The position numbers were made by a program, and so were the translations under genes. A stretch of DNA of 26,292 bases from a virus, in the IMG/VR virus record IMGVR_UViG_3300018416_000098, positions 1 to 26,292 of that record; one strand, 5' to 3'. The number at the start of each line of letters is the position of its first letter. Position 1 is the first letter of the stretch. Below, in pieces: positions 8,101-14,577 of this stretch. Under the pieces are notes generated by a model. It did not search any database. It saw only the letters and a list, made by a program, of their open reading frames with translations, and had not been told where the DNA came from.

Positions 8101-8378
8101 ACACACTTAAGTTCATCTGGATCAATTTCAAATATATCTGGATATTTTTCTGGACTCAGGTTGATAAACTTTACTCGTTCATCGGCCTTTAATTCGTTCG
8201 CTTCCTGTTGAGTAAGTAAGTAACTTCCTCTAGTTGGACTATGCAACTTATCATCGACTATCGTGACCCGTCTAGAAGGCACACTTTGATATACGTTTCC
8301 GTCTGCAATAAGTTCTGAGTGAAGTTCAGACCATTGTTCAGCAGTATGCGTTCCTACAGTGTAGTACTTTTCACTCAT
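5145..8378 (-). CDS. Large subtilisin-like (S8) protease with Ig-like repeats, 1077 aa
   Basis: A large serine protease of the subtilase family fused to bacterial Ig-like domains. Catalytic residues can be placed: D172 in CADEGTWIAHPEF, H308 in NADHGTQCAS, the oxyanion N446 in AAAGNSN, and S634 in SGTSAACP. Residues about 722-797 form a DUF5011/HYR-like domain (GATYTDAGATALD, then YTITYTATDAAGNTTT). Residues about 798-885 form a second cadherin/Ig-like domain ending in VTDGAGNA-type strands. The last 190 residues are unassigned. There is no signal peptide, so delivery on the virion is more likely than secretion. The N-terminal 150 residues may act as propeptide or attachment region. It lies directly before the PAAR gene in a unit with a late-type promoter, which suggests a tail or fibre protease that acts on host surface or capsule protein, or a maturation protease. 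Confidence 0.88.
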   Translation of the reverse strand: MSEKYYTVGTHTAEQWSELHSELIADGNVYQSVPSRRVTIVDDKLHSPTRGSYLLTQQEANELKADERVKFINLSPEKYPDIFEIDPDELKCVTNNTLTDRWSNAYNNYQYWSTSSSNFNTNEPTINRTSALYRMQTKQNPWKTTTTDENDAISAKVQQVGAGENVDIICADEGTWIAHPEFINSGVTGSVDPTDYVGGNVLPGNGYCDVLDLVLDAPYYIDPDWFNADASNRLTTRWDGTTVPIESVAITWWRNSSQRSTEFAAFGNIPVRTTYARDLVHGSNTVTPWIRDISVTPGIPVPVRNADHGTQCASLIYGRTHGWAYNANKWHLNLYGAFSVGSFEIGFDVQKVFHQYKPTNPLYNTKDPTMSSNSWGLRAEKEGSHYYFRSNTPVAYDSSTVPEFISWLGVTGDGGRWKSELYDNSMTVAGDELIESGVIFIAAAGNSNQQQVNPDHPNYDNRISNNSTNTFYQDQFEELGGYESTGSTNRRGFPQHIGKTESQTSQGNTTAKFPAILIGALDDNMVQNYDQDQKVNYSDCGNAIDLFAPGDGVLAAGRPTYQNQVFNGQLLYNRLGYTRVDNTYSGLSAVERYDYYGPAAANRTIGEDGQAMLGETEFNKTFSTATDIRFSGTSAACPIACGFLALVMQYNRGWDYEDLRSWIQNNVQTQPTADMYEGTELTTANANWSGDYNALQGAERRILYQATIPVSTAFPTSAPADVVGPVITIVGDNPATVELGATYTDAGATALDAVDGSVSVTSSGTVDTSTVGAYTITYTATDAAGNTTTSTRTVNVVDTTAPIIDSSNIVSSVNEGITSLGTVSANETVTWSISGSGVSISTSGVVTLDSPADYETATSHSFVITATDGAGNASSTSSISVSVVDSDDDGSGDTYDGPLVINVILGTTVSTATEEAGDAFFGGNTQSGEVINRLPPVYANDGYSVSISFEALGAASETWTVDSITATANTSFNYSISSPQATITQQNDPYSTDWTCLMEDYSTQIFPSEIDAAAASDPALLELISLTIPDPVVNEETHSFTINVSESGGASESRSIDIDQAKHFDATSFISKVQSIT

Positions 8379-8395
8379 CGCATCTTTCCACTATA

Positions 8396-8524
8396 TTATC
8401 GAACTAAAGTTGATCCAGCATTATCCGATAAAAATTGATCGACTTGAGATTGCACAAATTGATGTGCAACACGCTTTCCGTTCGCTAATTGAAAAATCCT
8501 AATACGTGGTTGTTCTACTGACAT
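8396..8524 (-). CDS. Small hypothetical protein, 42 aa
   Basis: A 42-residue ORF (begins MSVEQPRIRIFQLANGKRV) that fills the gap between the 70-residue gene and the protease. It starts two bases after the upstream stop. Function unknown; its position suggests a virion-associated or assembly role. Confidence 0.55.
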   Translation of the reverse strand: MSVEQPRIRIFQLANGKRVAHQFVQSQVDQFLSDNAGSTLVR

Positions 8525-8525
8525 G

Positions 8526-8738
8526 TTACCCTCTCAACATATGTTTGCGTTCTAACTTACGATCACGGGTACTGGGGAAGTCTTGATCTTCCCCAAAGTC
8601 CCATCCCATCTGACCTAACTCTCCAACGCATTCGGGTCGAACTTCAACTATGAGTTCTTCTCCCTCACGTCCTCGATTCTCATTGCCATCAGCATTGAGT
8701 TCGGTCATTTCTTTAAGTTTTTGTTTATAGTTTTCCAT
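8526..8738 (-). CDS. Hypothetical acidic protein, 70 aa
   Basis: Unrecognised hydrophilic protein (begins MENYKQKLKEMTELNADGN, ends RKHMLRG). No Shine-Dalgarno is near the ATG at 8738. Instead a TATAAATA late-type box ends five bases before it, so a late transcript could start almost at the ATG and be leaderless. An alternative start is the Met at residue 11 (8708). First gene of the protease and PAAR unit. Confidence 0.6.
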   Translation of the reverse strand: MENYKQKLKEMTELNADGNENRGREGEELIVEVRPECVGELGQMGWDFGEDQDFPSTRDRKLERKHMLRG

Positions 8739-8743
8739 AACAG

Positions 8744-8751
8744 TATTTATA
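8744..8751 (-). promoter_or_regulatory. T4-type late promoter box TATAAATA, leftward
   Basis: TATAAATA on the - strand, the exact core recognised by T4-type late sigma (gp55) with gp33 and the sliding clamp. It overlaps the phoH stop codon and lies immediately before the 70-residue gene that leads the protease and PAAR unit. The overlap with coding sequence lowers certainty. Confidence 0.55.
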
Positions 8752-9502
8752 GTCCTTGTCTATCTCGTTCTATGATATACGACTTAACAAGTTTACTTCG
8801 AACAATGTCGGATGCTTCAAATTCAACGAAGTCGAATTCTTTCATCTTTTTGATCACTCCCATAAAGGATCTAAGTCCTGACATTTCTTTCTTGCGTTCA
8901 CTAGTAAGGTCGTCCTGTTTTACGTCACCACAGAAAATAATTCTGCAATTTTCACCAACACGTGTCATAACTGTATGCAACTCTTGATCACTCATATTTT
9001 GAACTTCATCGACTACAAGAATACAATCGTCAAAGGTAGAGCCTCGTAAGAATGATGTTGATATGAATTCAACGTTATTTCTTTGCTTAAGGATCTCATA
9101 GGCATCGCCTCGCTTAAATAGCTTTGATGCAATATCGTAATATGGAGCTTCGTATACTTTCATCTTGTCTTTCTGAGAACCAGGCAAGAAGCCTATATCT
9201 CTAGTCGGTACAACCGATCGTATAATGAAGACTTTTTTGTAGTGTGTGTTTTTTGCCATAACTTCTGTCAATGAGAAGTATAGTGCTAAAAACGTTTTAC
9301 CTGTCCCTGCGATACCATGAAGCATTAAATTTGCTCCTTCATCCCAAGAATTGAATGCCAGACCTTGATTGTCTGTCATAGGTTGAATGTCACTACTGAC
9401 TGTAAATCCTGTTGAAAAATTGTTATCTTGGTCTAATATTCCTTGTTGTCTGAGTACTCTTCTTTGCCTTTTTGTTAATCGTTGCTGTTGTTGTGCAGGC
9501 AT
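8747..9502 (-). CDS. phoH: PhoH-like ATPase, 251 aa
   Basis: A P-loop ATPase of the PhoH family, common in marine phages. Walker A is GIAGTGKT at 63-70 and Walker B is ILVVDEVQN at 161-169. The FIIRSVVPTRDIGFLPGS segment at 92-109 and the FCGDVKQDDL segment further on are typical of the family. The length of 251 residues fits the single-domain phage form. The N-terminal 30 residues are Gln/Arg-rich and probably disordered. The family is related to RNA helicase-like ATPases, and its role in phage infection is not settled. It sits in the late-marked unit rather than next to nucleotide genes. Confidence 0.93.
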   Translation of the reverse strand: MPAQQQQRLTKRQRRVLRQQGILDQDNNFSTGFTVSSDIQPMTDNQGLAFNSWDEGANLMLHGIAGTGKTFLALYFSLTEVMAKNTHYKKVFIIRSVVPTRDIGFLPGSQKDKMKVYEAPYYDIASKLFKRGDAYEILKQRNNVEFISTSFLRGSTFDDCILVVDEVQNMSDQELHTVMTRVGENCRIIFCGDVKQDDLTSERKKEMSGLRSFMGVIKKMKEFDFVEFEASDIVRSKLVKSYIIERDRQGL

Positions 9503-9517
9503 GAAACATCCTTATGG

Positions 9518-9754
9518 TTATCTAGTTTGAATTTTAGACCCCGGATTGTTTTTATGAATGTTCTTCATTAGTGAGTTAAAACTATCAGGAGTCTTGATTA
9601 CTCCCATACGATGTGGATCACCAAGAGCAGGTGCTTTGGTAATTGTTTGTCTGATATGGGGATTGGTAGAGAGGTAGACTTCACGTTCATCCATCTTCAT
9701 AATCTTCTCAAAATTCTCACCCGTTTCAGTGTTCTCAAACGTGTATATAGGCAT
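9518..9754 (-). CDS. FmdB-like small protein, 78 aa
   Basis: Begins MPIYTFENTETGENFEKIM, the start typical of FmdB-family zinc-ribbon proteins, but the CxxC pairs of the ribbon are absent; a run such as HIRQTITKAPALGDPHRMG follows. Phage versions of this shape are common in marine T4-like genomes without known function. The frame extends upstream to 9790 from a TTG, but the ATG at 9754 has GGAG six bases upstream and gives the family N-terminus. Confidence 0.75.
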   Translation of the reverse strand: MPIYTFENTETGENFEKIMKMDEREVYLSTNPHIRQTITKAPALGDPHRMGVIKTPDSFNSLMKNIHKNNPGSKIQTR

Positions 9755-9772
9755 TAAATGCTCCAGTATTAT

Positions 9773-9800
9773 TAAAAGAAAAGACAGCAATGGCTGTCTT
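9773..9800 (-). terminator. Intrinsic terminator after HAD phosphatase gene
   Basis: On the - strand an 8-bp perfect stem AAGACAGC/GCTGTCTT (9800-9793 and 9788-9781) with a 4-base loop is followed by TTCTTTTAAT (9780-9771), a U-rich run. It should end leftward transcripts coming from the HAD gene before the FmdB/PhoH unit. It lies downstream of a late-type box at 9823-9830, so late transcripts would carry the same hairpin in their leader. Confidence 0.8.
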
Positions 9801-9822
9801 CATAGTGTACCCATCTAATGAA

Positions 9823-9830
9823 TATTTATA
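9823..9830 (-). promoter_or_regulatory. T4-type late promoter box TATAAATA, leftward
   Basis: TATAAATA on the - strand in a true intergenic interval, with initiation expected near 9817. It would lead to the FmdB-like gene at 9754 and phoH. The terminator hairpin lies about 17 bases after the expected start of transcription. Confidence 0.65.
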
Positions 9831-9844
9831 ATTCAAACACTCTC

Positions 9845-10432
9845 TCAGACCAACATTTCGTAAATTTCTTTCCAGTTGTCTACTTTAGTTACATCTTCAT
9901 GTGAGTAGTCTTTACTGAAAGGATGGGTCATCAGTATAGCGTTTAAACCCATATTGGCACCTAATTCTGCGTTCTGTGGCTTATCTTCAACCCACATACA
10001 CCCAGTATCTAGATAGGGTAACAGTGCATCATCTTTATCAGCGCCAGTGTCTAAGCACACCAACTTATCGAATGCAGTTTTACCAAACAAATTTTCAAGA
10101 TTTAATTTCCTTAATTGACCCGCATGTCTATCAAGACTAAGACTAGTGATACAATGAAACACGTATCCAAGTTCTTCATGGATCTTTTTAACGTATTTGA
10201 CAGAATCCCTTAGAGGAGGTAGACAACACATAGTGGCACTTTGATTGAAGTACTTAACGAGTTCTTTAGACTTCTCTTTCGAAATTCCATAAGTGGTGTG
10301 AATGTCATAGCATTCATCTGGACTAGCTAATTGCTTATATCCATGTTGTTCCATCCACATAGCAAAACTATGTAGCCAGTCGACCAGAACTCCATCACAG
10401 TCAACTAAAATAATTTTTTCATCTTTTTTCAT
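9845..10432 (-). CDS. HAD-superfamily phosphatase (5'-nucleotidase-like), 195 aa
   Basis: A haloacid dehalogenase-type hydrolase, most like the 5'(3')-deoxyribonucleotidase group. Motif I is LVDCDGVLVDW with D11 (nucleophile) and D13, motif II is the Ser in CITS (S97), motif III is probably K133, and motif IV is WVEDKPQNA with E149 and D150. A helical cap lies between about 17 and 85. Expected substrates are nucleoside monophosphates or phosphorylated DNA ends. GAGGT lies before the ATG at 10432. It is the last early-type gene before the terminator and is led by the promoter at 10456-10484. Confidence 0.83.
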   Translation of the reverse strand: MKKDEKIILVDCDGVLVDWLHSFAMWMEQHGYKQLASPDECYDIHTTYGISKEKSKELVKYFNQSATMCCLPPLRDSVKYVKKIHEELGYVFHCITSLSLDRHAGQLRKLNLENLFGKTAFDKLVCLDTGADKDDALLPYLDTGCMWVEDKPQNAELGANMGLNAILMTHPFSKDYSHEDVTKVDNWKEIYEMLV

Positions 10433-10455
10433 ATTATAACCTCATTTCTATAGTT

Positions 10456-10484
10456 AATATAGCATACTTTTATGCTATTGTCAA
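10456..10484 (-). promoter_or_regulatory. Sigma70-type promoter with internal palindrome
   Basis: TTGACA (10484-10479), a 17-base spacer and TATATT (10461-10456) on the - strand. The spacer is occupied by a perfect inverted repeat, ATAGCATA/TATGCTAT separated by four bases (10459-10478). This could be an operator for a dimeric repressor that would block polymerase binding. It drives the HAD phosphatase gene. Confidence 0.8.
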
Positions 10485-10498
10485 GCGGTTATTTAAAT

Positions 10499-10663
10499 TT
10501 AACTGAAAAAATTTTCTTTCTGTTTATTCTTTTGGCGTCTTGCCTTTTGAATACTCGCTCTGCGTTTGTCGTATCGTTTGGAGTCCTTCTTTCGAAAGCG
10601 CATGTCTTCGTCCTTTAAGGACTCCTCTTCGATCCATTCACGGAACTTCTTACCTTTAGCCAT
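10499..10663 (-). CDS. Small basic protein, 54 aa
   Basis: A 54-residue, very basic ORF (begins MAKGKKFREWIEEE; the second half is mostly Lys, Arg and Gln). Its composition suggests nucleic acid binding, but no motif is recognised. It is the last gene of the unit with RNase H and the DUF6433-like protein. Confidence 0.6.
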   Translation of the reverse strand: MAKGKKFREWIEEESLKDEDMRFRKKDSKRYDKRRASIQKARRQKNKQKENFFS

Positions 10664-10704
10664 TGGTGATGTCTCACTTGTACTCTGGTGACTTTATGGG
10701 TGAA

Positions 10705-11190
10705 TTACTCTTCTACTTTTTTCTTTGGTGGGCGTCCACGCTTCTTTTTCGCAGGCGGCATATCCACAGGATCGCTAATGATTTCGCCAAAAGCTTCGTT
10801 GATTGTATCAGCAGTCAACTCGGGAAATGGGCGCTTCTCTAGCATTTGAATAAGTAGCTTTGCATCATCCTTGTCTACCGTTTCAAGCATCTGAATGAAC
10901 AAGGACTCTTTCTTAATTTGAGAAAGGTTTTCTCCTTCTTTCATTTCAGTGACAAAGTATGCTAATTTTCTTGCTTCACGATATAACATGCCATGCGATT
11001 CATTTACAACCGATGGCGTATATGGTGGTGCAGACGATGGAATTGAAAAACTCCATTTATTGTCATACATTAAGATAAGGATGTTTCGCAACTCCTTACT
11101 GTTATTTTTTTGTAAATATGCGACTTGTTCAGATGTATCCTTCAACTCGCAAACTCCAGCAGTAATTTCTGCTAATGATAGTGTAGTCAT
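10705..11190 (-). CDS. DUF6433-like phage protein, 161 aa
   Basis: Resembles the DUF6433 family of marine T4-like phages: a helical N-terminal region (CELKDTSEQVAYLQ), then a SAPPYTPSVVNESHG segment near residues 53-67. The tail is basic, KKKRGRPPKKK at 147-157, with the GRP core of an AT-hook, which suggests minor-groove DNA contact. GGAG lies eight bases before the ATG. It directly follows RNase H, so a role near replication is plausible but inferred. Confidence 0.75.
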   Translation of the reverse strand: MTTLSLAEITAGVCELKDTSEQVAYLQKNNSKELRNILILMYDNKWSFSIPSSAPPYTPSVVNESHGMLYREARKLAYFVTEMKEGENLSQIKKESLFIQMLETVDKDDAKLLIQMLEKRPFPELTADTINEAFGEIISDPVDMPPAKKKRGRPPKKKVEE

Positions 11191-11192
11191 AT

Positions 11193-12047
11193 TTAAAACT
11201 CCGATATGCTTTCCATTAAGTTTCTTAGTTTATTTTTAATGAAGTAGTTCAACAACTGGCTTCGATCTTTTGAATTTTCTGCCAAGTATTCTTTTAGAAC
11301 TTGATCTTTGATTTTATCTGGAACTTCTTCCAAATCAATCACTGCCTTGTTCCTCAAGTAGTTGCGTTTTACTTCATCATCCATATTATTTATATCAGTC
11401 CAATCAAGCAATCTCTTCTTAGTGATTGGGCGTTGTCTGATGTTCATAACAAAGGTATTATCTGGAGATAAGATGTTTGGCACACCATCACCAGAATCTC
11501 CTTTGATAATGTGTTCGTGTAGATACTTTTCTGGATTAGAGTTTGAGATCCAACGCTTACGTGTCGGGTCATATTGCTTCACGTTGGCGTACTTGTGCAA
11601 CTGAATGTAATCTTTGTCTCCTGATAAAATCAAGATAGGATTACTTCCAGTGTTTAGTTGTTCGCCCTCTTTATGAACAATCGTACCAATGATATCATCT
11701 GCTTCAGCAGTTTCAATTTGAATTACTCTATAAGGGAAGAACTCTTTTAGTTCATCACGAATCTTATTGAGTGCCTGAAAGATTGTATTCCAATCTAGTT
11801 CTGACTCGGTACGTGCTTTCCTACGATTTGCTTTGTAGTACGCATATACTTGCCGTCTCCAGTAATTCTTATCATCAGCACAAATTATAAGTTCACCAAA
11901 TTCTCGGTGAAACTTTTGTCTATTAAATCTCAGAGAATTGAGGATCATATGTCTAAGCATATTCTCATCAATCTGAGCATTCTGGTGATTTCCCATCTGC
12001 ATCATCATGTTGGAAATCATAACTTGGTTTAGATCAACCAGTATCAT
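11193..12047 (-). CDS. rnh: RNase H / flap 5'-3' exonuclease (T4 Rnh-like), 284 aa
   Basis: A T4-type RNase H, a FEN-family 5'-3' nuclease that removes RNA primers from lagging-strand fragments. The acidic metal-binding residues can be placed: D5 in VDLNQ, D58/D59 in CADDKNYWRR, E115/D117/D118 in AEADDIIG, D144/D146 in LSGDKDYIQL, and D184/D187 in GDSGDGVPN. A basic arch (YYKANRRKAR at 70-79) lies between the first motifs. The length is close to that of the T4 enzyme. AGGAG lies six bases before the ATG. It has its own promoter at 12081-12109. Confidence 0.93.
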   Translation of the reverse strand: MILVDLNQVMISNMMMQMGNHQNAQIDENMLRHMILNSLRFNRQKFHREFGELIICADDKNYWRRQVYAYYKANRRKARTESELDWNTIFQALNKIRDELKEFFPYRVIQIETAEADDIIGTIVHKEGEQLNTGSNPILILSGDKDYIQLHKYANVKQYDPTRKRWISNSNPEKYLHEHIIKGDSGDGVPNILSPDNTFVMNIRQRPITKKRLLDWTDINNMDDEVKRNYLRNKAVIDLEEVPDKIKDQVLKEYLAENSKDRSQLLNYFIKNKLRNLMESISEF

Positions 12048-12080
12048 AATTTTCTCCTAGTTTGAATTATTGATATTACT

Positions 12081-12109
12081 AATATAACACAAACTATTAG
12101 GTATGTCAA
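12081..12109 (-). promoter_or_regulatory. Sigma70-type promoter, leftward
   Basis: TTGACA (12109-12104), a 17-base spacer and TATATT (12086-12081) on the - strand. It leads the RNase H, DUF6433-like and small basic protein genes. Confidence 0.8.
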
Positions 12110-12116
12110 GTAAATT

Positions 12117-12476
12117 TTAAGCGGGATCCTGGTCGTCTGACATCTCATCCAGGAATTCAAATAAAGCAGTCTCGCAATCCATTTCTGAATCAGCAAACAC
12201 TCTCTCTGATACAGCTTGGAAATGATAGTCTTCTCCTATCGATCTATGTATCAACGCTCTTATGGTTTCTATCAATACCATAATGTCGAGTACAGTTTCA
12301 TAGTTTTCAGTGACATCAAATCCCAACTCTGACATTGCCGACACTACGTCATGGGCAACATCAATAGAAAATCTCATAGCAATCTTTTTATTGAGTTCGG
12401 TTACGTTATCTTGGAGATCAGATATTTCATCCGATCTCTTATCTTTATATTTTGCAAAGTCGATAACATTCGTCAT
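12117..12476 (-). CDS. Conserved phage hypothetical protein, 119 aa
   Basis: Helical, acidic protein that begins MTNVIDFAKYKDK and continues with a likely coiled segment (DLQDNVTELNKKIA near residues 21-34) and MSELGFDVTENYET. I recall a family of this design in T4-like cyanophages, unnamed and of unknown function. The start overlaps the stop of the 387-residue gene as ATGA. Confidence 0.75.
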   Translation of the reverse strand: MTNVIDFAKYKDKRSDEISDLQDNVTELNKKIAMRFSIDVAHDVVSAMSELGFDVTENYETVLDIMVLIETIRALIHRSIGEDYHFQAVSERVFADSEMDCETALFEFLDEMSDDQDPA

Positions 12477-13636
12477 TTGATTATCTTTAAGATGACGGTA
12501 TCTCTATTGATACGTCCATCAGTTTGGGACTCTTTGGTCTTTAAGGCTCTGAACTCTTTAAAAGCTTTCGCTTTGGTAGCCTTACCAATAGTCTCTATCA
12601 TTGCCTCTGGCTTTCTCAGCATCTTTTTGATTGATGCTTCTAGATCATAGCCGTGAATCGTACTGCCTTTCACTATAAAGCCGTCTCTTCGATCAGATAC
12701 AAGATACTTCATAACACGTGTCTTCGTATTGAAGAGGTAAATGCCTTGCGCTCCAACAATTTGTTCGGGCGGCACACTCGCAATCTTATATTCAGACGAT
12801 TCTTTGAGGTATAGCACCTTCGCAACTTGCTTACTCGCAGGCGTTGGCTTTTTGGCACGAGGCTTGCGGGTCGCTTTCTTGCTGACAATATACTTCTCAC
12901 AGTCTGTAATGATATCAGAGATAAACTTGTAAAAGGCTTTTTGCTGGCGAACTGTCATGTGACTATATCCCTCAACGAGGTCTTCAGTCTTATCTTCGAT
13001 CAACTCACGCATTTCTTCTTTGACGGGCTCATAGAACTTAATAGTATCTCTAGCCGTTTGAGCCGCAGTGTTGACTTTCTTCATCTCATTATAGATAGAC
13101 CACTTAGAGTCGAGTTCTCCTGTCGTAAACTCATCAACACGCCCTTCGATCTCTCCTACGAATTCGGCAGTCTTTTCTGCGAGTAGTTCTTGAGGAGTCT
13201 TACGCTTTACCGGCTTTACTGGCTCATCATTTTCATCTAACTTAACGTTTGCTTCACGATTTATTCTACCAGTCTCTAGTAACTCTTCAACGTGTTTCAT
13301 TTGAAACTGTTTACTTGACTCGGGCAGAACGCAACCATTAAGTTCCATCTTGCATAAGCTGGACATCGTTGAAGTACATCTCCAAGCTTCAGCGGCTTTG
13401 AAGTCTTCAACTCTTTCTGGCATGTGTTCTTTCATCCAAGCAAGCATCCAAGACTGAAAGGATTTCTTCTCATAGAAGTATCCGTAGTGCCGCATCGTCT
13501 CTGTAATTTTCTTCTGATAAACATCAGCCGGGACATCAGACCACTCAGTAGTCTCATATCCAATATGACCCTCTTCGATAGAACGTTGGGTCTTACCTCT
13601 GCGAGGCAATCTTGTCTTTGTTTTAGCTTTAGCCAT
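12473..13636 (-). CDS. Unrecognised two-part phage protein, 387 aa
   Basis: A large soluble protein of unknown function. The N-terminal 255 residues are helical and charged (RRGKTQRSIEEGHIGYETTE near the start, then a YFYEKKSFQSWMLAWMKEH segment). A Lys/Pro-rich linker (KKATRKPRAKKPTPASKQ, about 258-275) leads to a C-terminal domain of about 110 residues rich in beta-type segments (YLKESSEYKIASV, GIYLFNTKTRVMKYLV). GGAG lies six bases before the ATG. Conservation next to RNase H in related phages is my recollection only. A DNA-associated role is plausible from charge and position. Confidence 0.75.
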   Translation of the reverse strand: MAKAKTKTRLPRRGKTQRSIEEGHIGYETTEWSDVPADVYQKKITETMRHYGYFYEKKSFQSWMLAWMKEHMPERVEDFKAAEAWRCTSTMSSLCKMELNGCVLPESSKQFQMKHVEELLETGRINREANVKLDENDEPVKPVKRKTPQELLAEKTAEFVGEIEGRVDEFTTGELDSKWSIYNEMKKVNTAAQTARDTIKFYEPVKEEMRELIEDKTEDLVEGYSHMTVRQQKAFYKFISDIITDCEKYIVSKKATRKPRAKKPTPASKQVAKVLYLKESSEYKIASVPPEQIVGAQGIYLFNTKTRVMKYLVSDRRDGFIVKGSTIHGYDLEASIKKMLRKPEAMIETIGKATKAKAFKEFRALKTKESQTDGRINRDTVILKIIK

Positions 13637-13661
13637 GTGCTACTCCATCAAGTTATAACGT

Positions 13662-13690
13662 ATATTAACACACTCTGATTTATTTGTCAA
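13662..13690 (-). promoter_or_regulatory. Sigma70-type promoter, leftward
   Basis: TTGACA (13690-13685), a 17-base spacer and TAATAT (13667-13662) on the - strand. The stop codon of the glycosyltransferase gene is the TGA inside TTGACA. It drives the 387-residue gene. Confidence 0.78.
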
Positions 13691-14577
13691 CCATTATTTT
13701 TGATTGCAAAATTTATTAGCAGTTCGTTCCACTGGTAGGATCGCTGTTTCCAATCATATATGCTATCGACTAGTTTCTTTTGATCTATGAGTGTTCGCAT
13801 CATTGATCGTCTAAGTCCACTATGATTATATATGTTGAGGGCATTGTCAAGTTCACGTGTAAAATGTATACTGTGTTGCATTTTATCCTCGTGATAACCA
13901 TACATGGCAGTCATATCAAGTGCCGTCTCAGGTAAAGATCCATAAGACGAATGTATGCACATACAGCCAGATGACATCGCTTTGATTAGAGGTGTATAAG
14001 ATACCTCTGGATAATTGGTGGGATATACAAATATATGGCTTTGATTATAAAGTCCGTTTAAGAGTTCTTCATCTACGCTTTTATACCATTTGATTTTAGG
14101 GTTAGACGTAAGTTCCTTTATCATGGTATCGCCGTCTCTACCAGCTATAGGTCTGGCACAGACAACTAATCGTGCATCGGTATACTTTCTTTTAGTCAGT
14201 TTCTTGAATGCCGATAGGACTATATCGAGTCCTTTATCCATATCACCAACATAAAGTAGTCCTACTCCTTTTCTGGGTTTCTCAACCAGAGGCATAAGAT
14301 CAATGGCATTTTTCATTACGATTCCGCTAGAATAGGGAACATCAAGAAATAGGTTGTACATCTGTTGTTGCCAGTGACTGAAGAATACAATAGCATCATA
14401 TCCTTCTAAGTCACTAGCATCAACTTGATCAGGTGAAAGATGAGGTATTAGAATGTTAATATACTCTTCTTCAACTGAGTTGAAATTAATCTGCGGAAGA
14501 ACCGTCGGGTTGACATCTCTCTGAATAAGATTGATGATCGAACCCGAACAATTTTCGTTTAACAGATTAGGCGGCAT
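13687..14577 (-). CDS. GT-B glycosyltransferase (group 1/GT4-like), 296 aa
   Basis: A retaining-type glycosyltransferase judged from its C-terminal half: LLYVGDMDKGLDIVLSAF (about 107-124), the donor-binding region HIFVYPTNYPEVSYTPLIKA (181-200), then MSSGC. In the usual E-x7-E motif of the family the first Glu is E191, but the second position holds K199, which may lower or change activity. At 296 residues it is shorter than most GT-B enzymes, with a reduced N-terminal domain. The start overlaps the upstream gene by 11 bases. Substrates could be phage DNA bases, virion proteins or host surface sugars. Confidence 0.75.
   Translation of the reverse strand: MPPNLLNENCSGSIINLIQRDVNPTVLPQINFNSVEEEYINILIPHLSPDQVDASDLEGYDAIVFFSHWQQQMYNLFLDVPYSSGIVMKNAIDLMPLVEKPRKGVGLLYVGDMDKGLDIVLSAFKKLTKRKYTDARLVVCARPIAGRDGDTMIKELTSNPKIKWYKSVDEELLNGLYNQSHIFVYPTNYPEVSYTPLIKAMSSGCMCIHSSYGSLPETALDMTAMYGYHEDKMQHSIHFTRELDNALNIYNHSGLRRSMMRTLIDQKKLVDSIYDWKQRSYQWNELLINFAIKNNG

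Noticed and set aside
11387-11394. TATAAATA on the - strand inside the RNase H gene
   Set aside because: It lies in the middle of a coding region with no gene start downstream.
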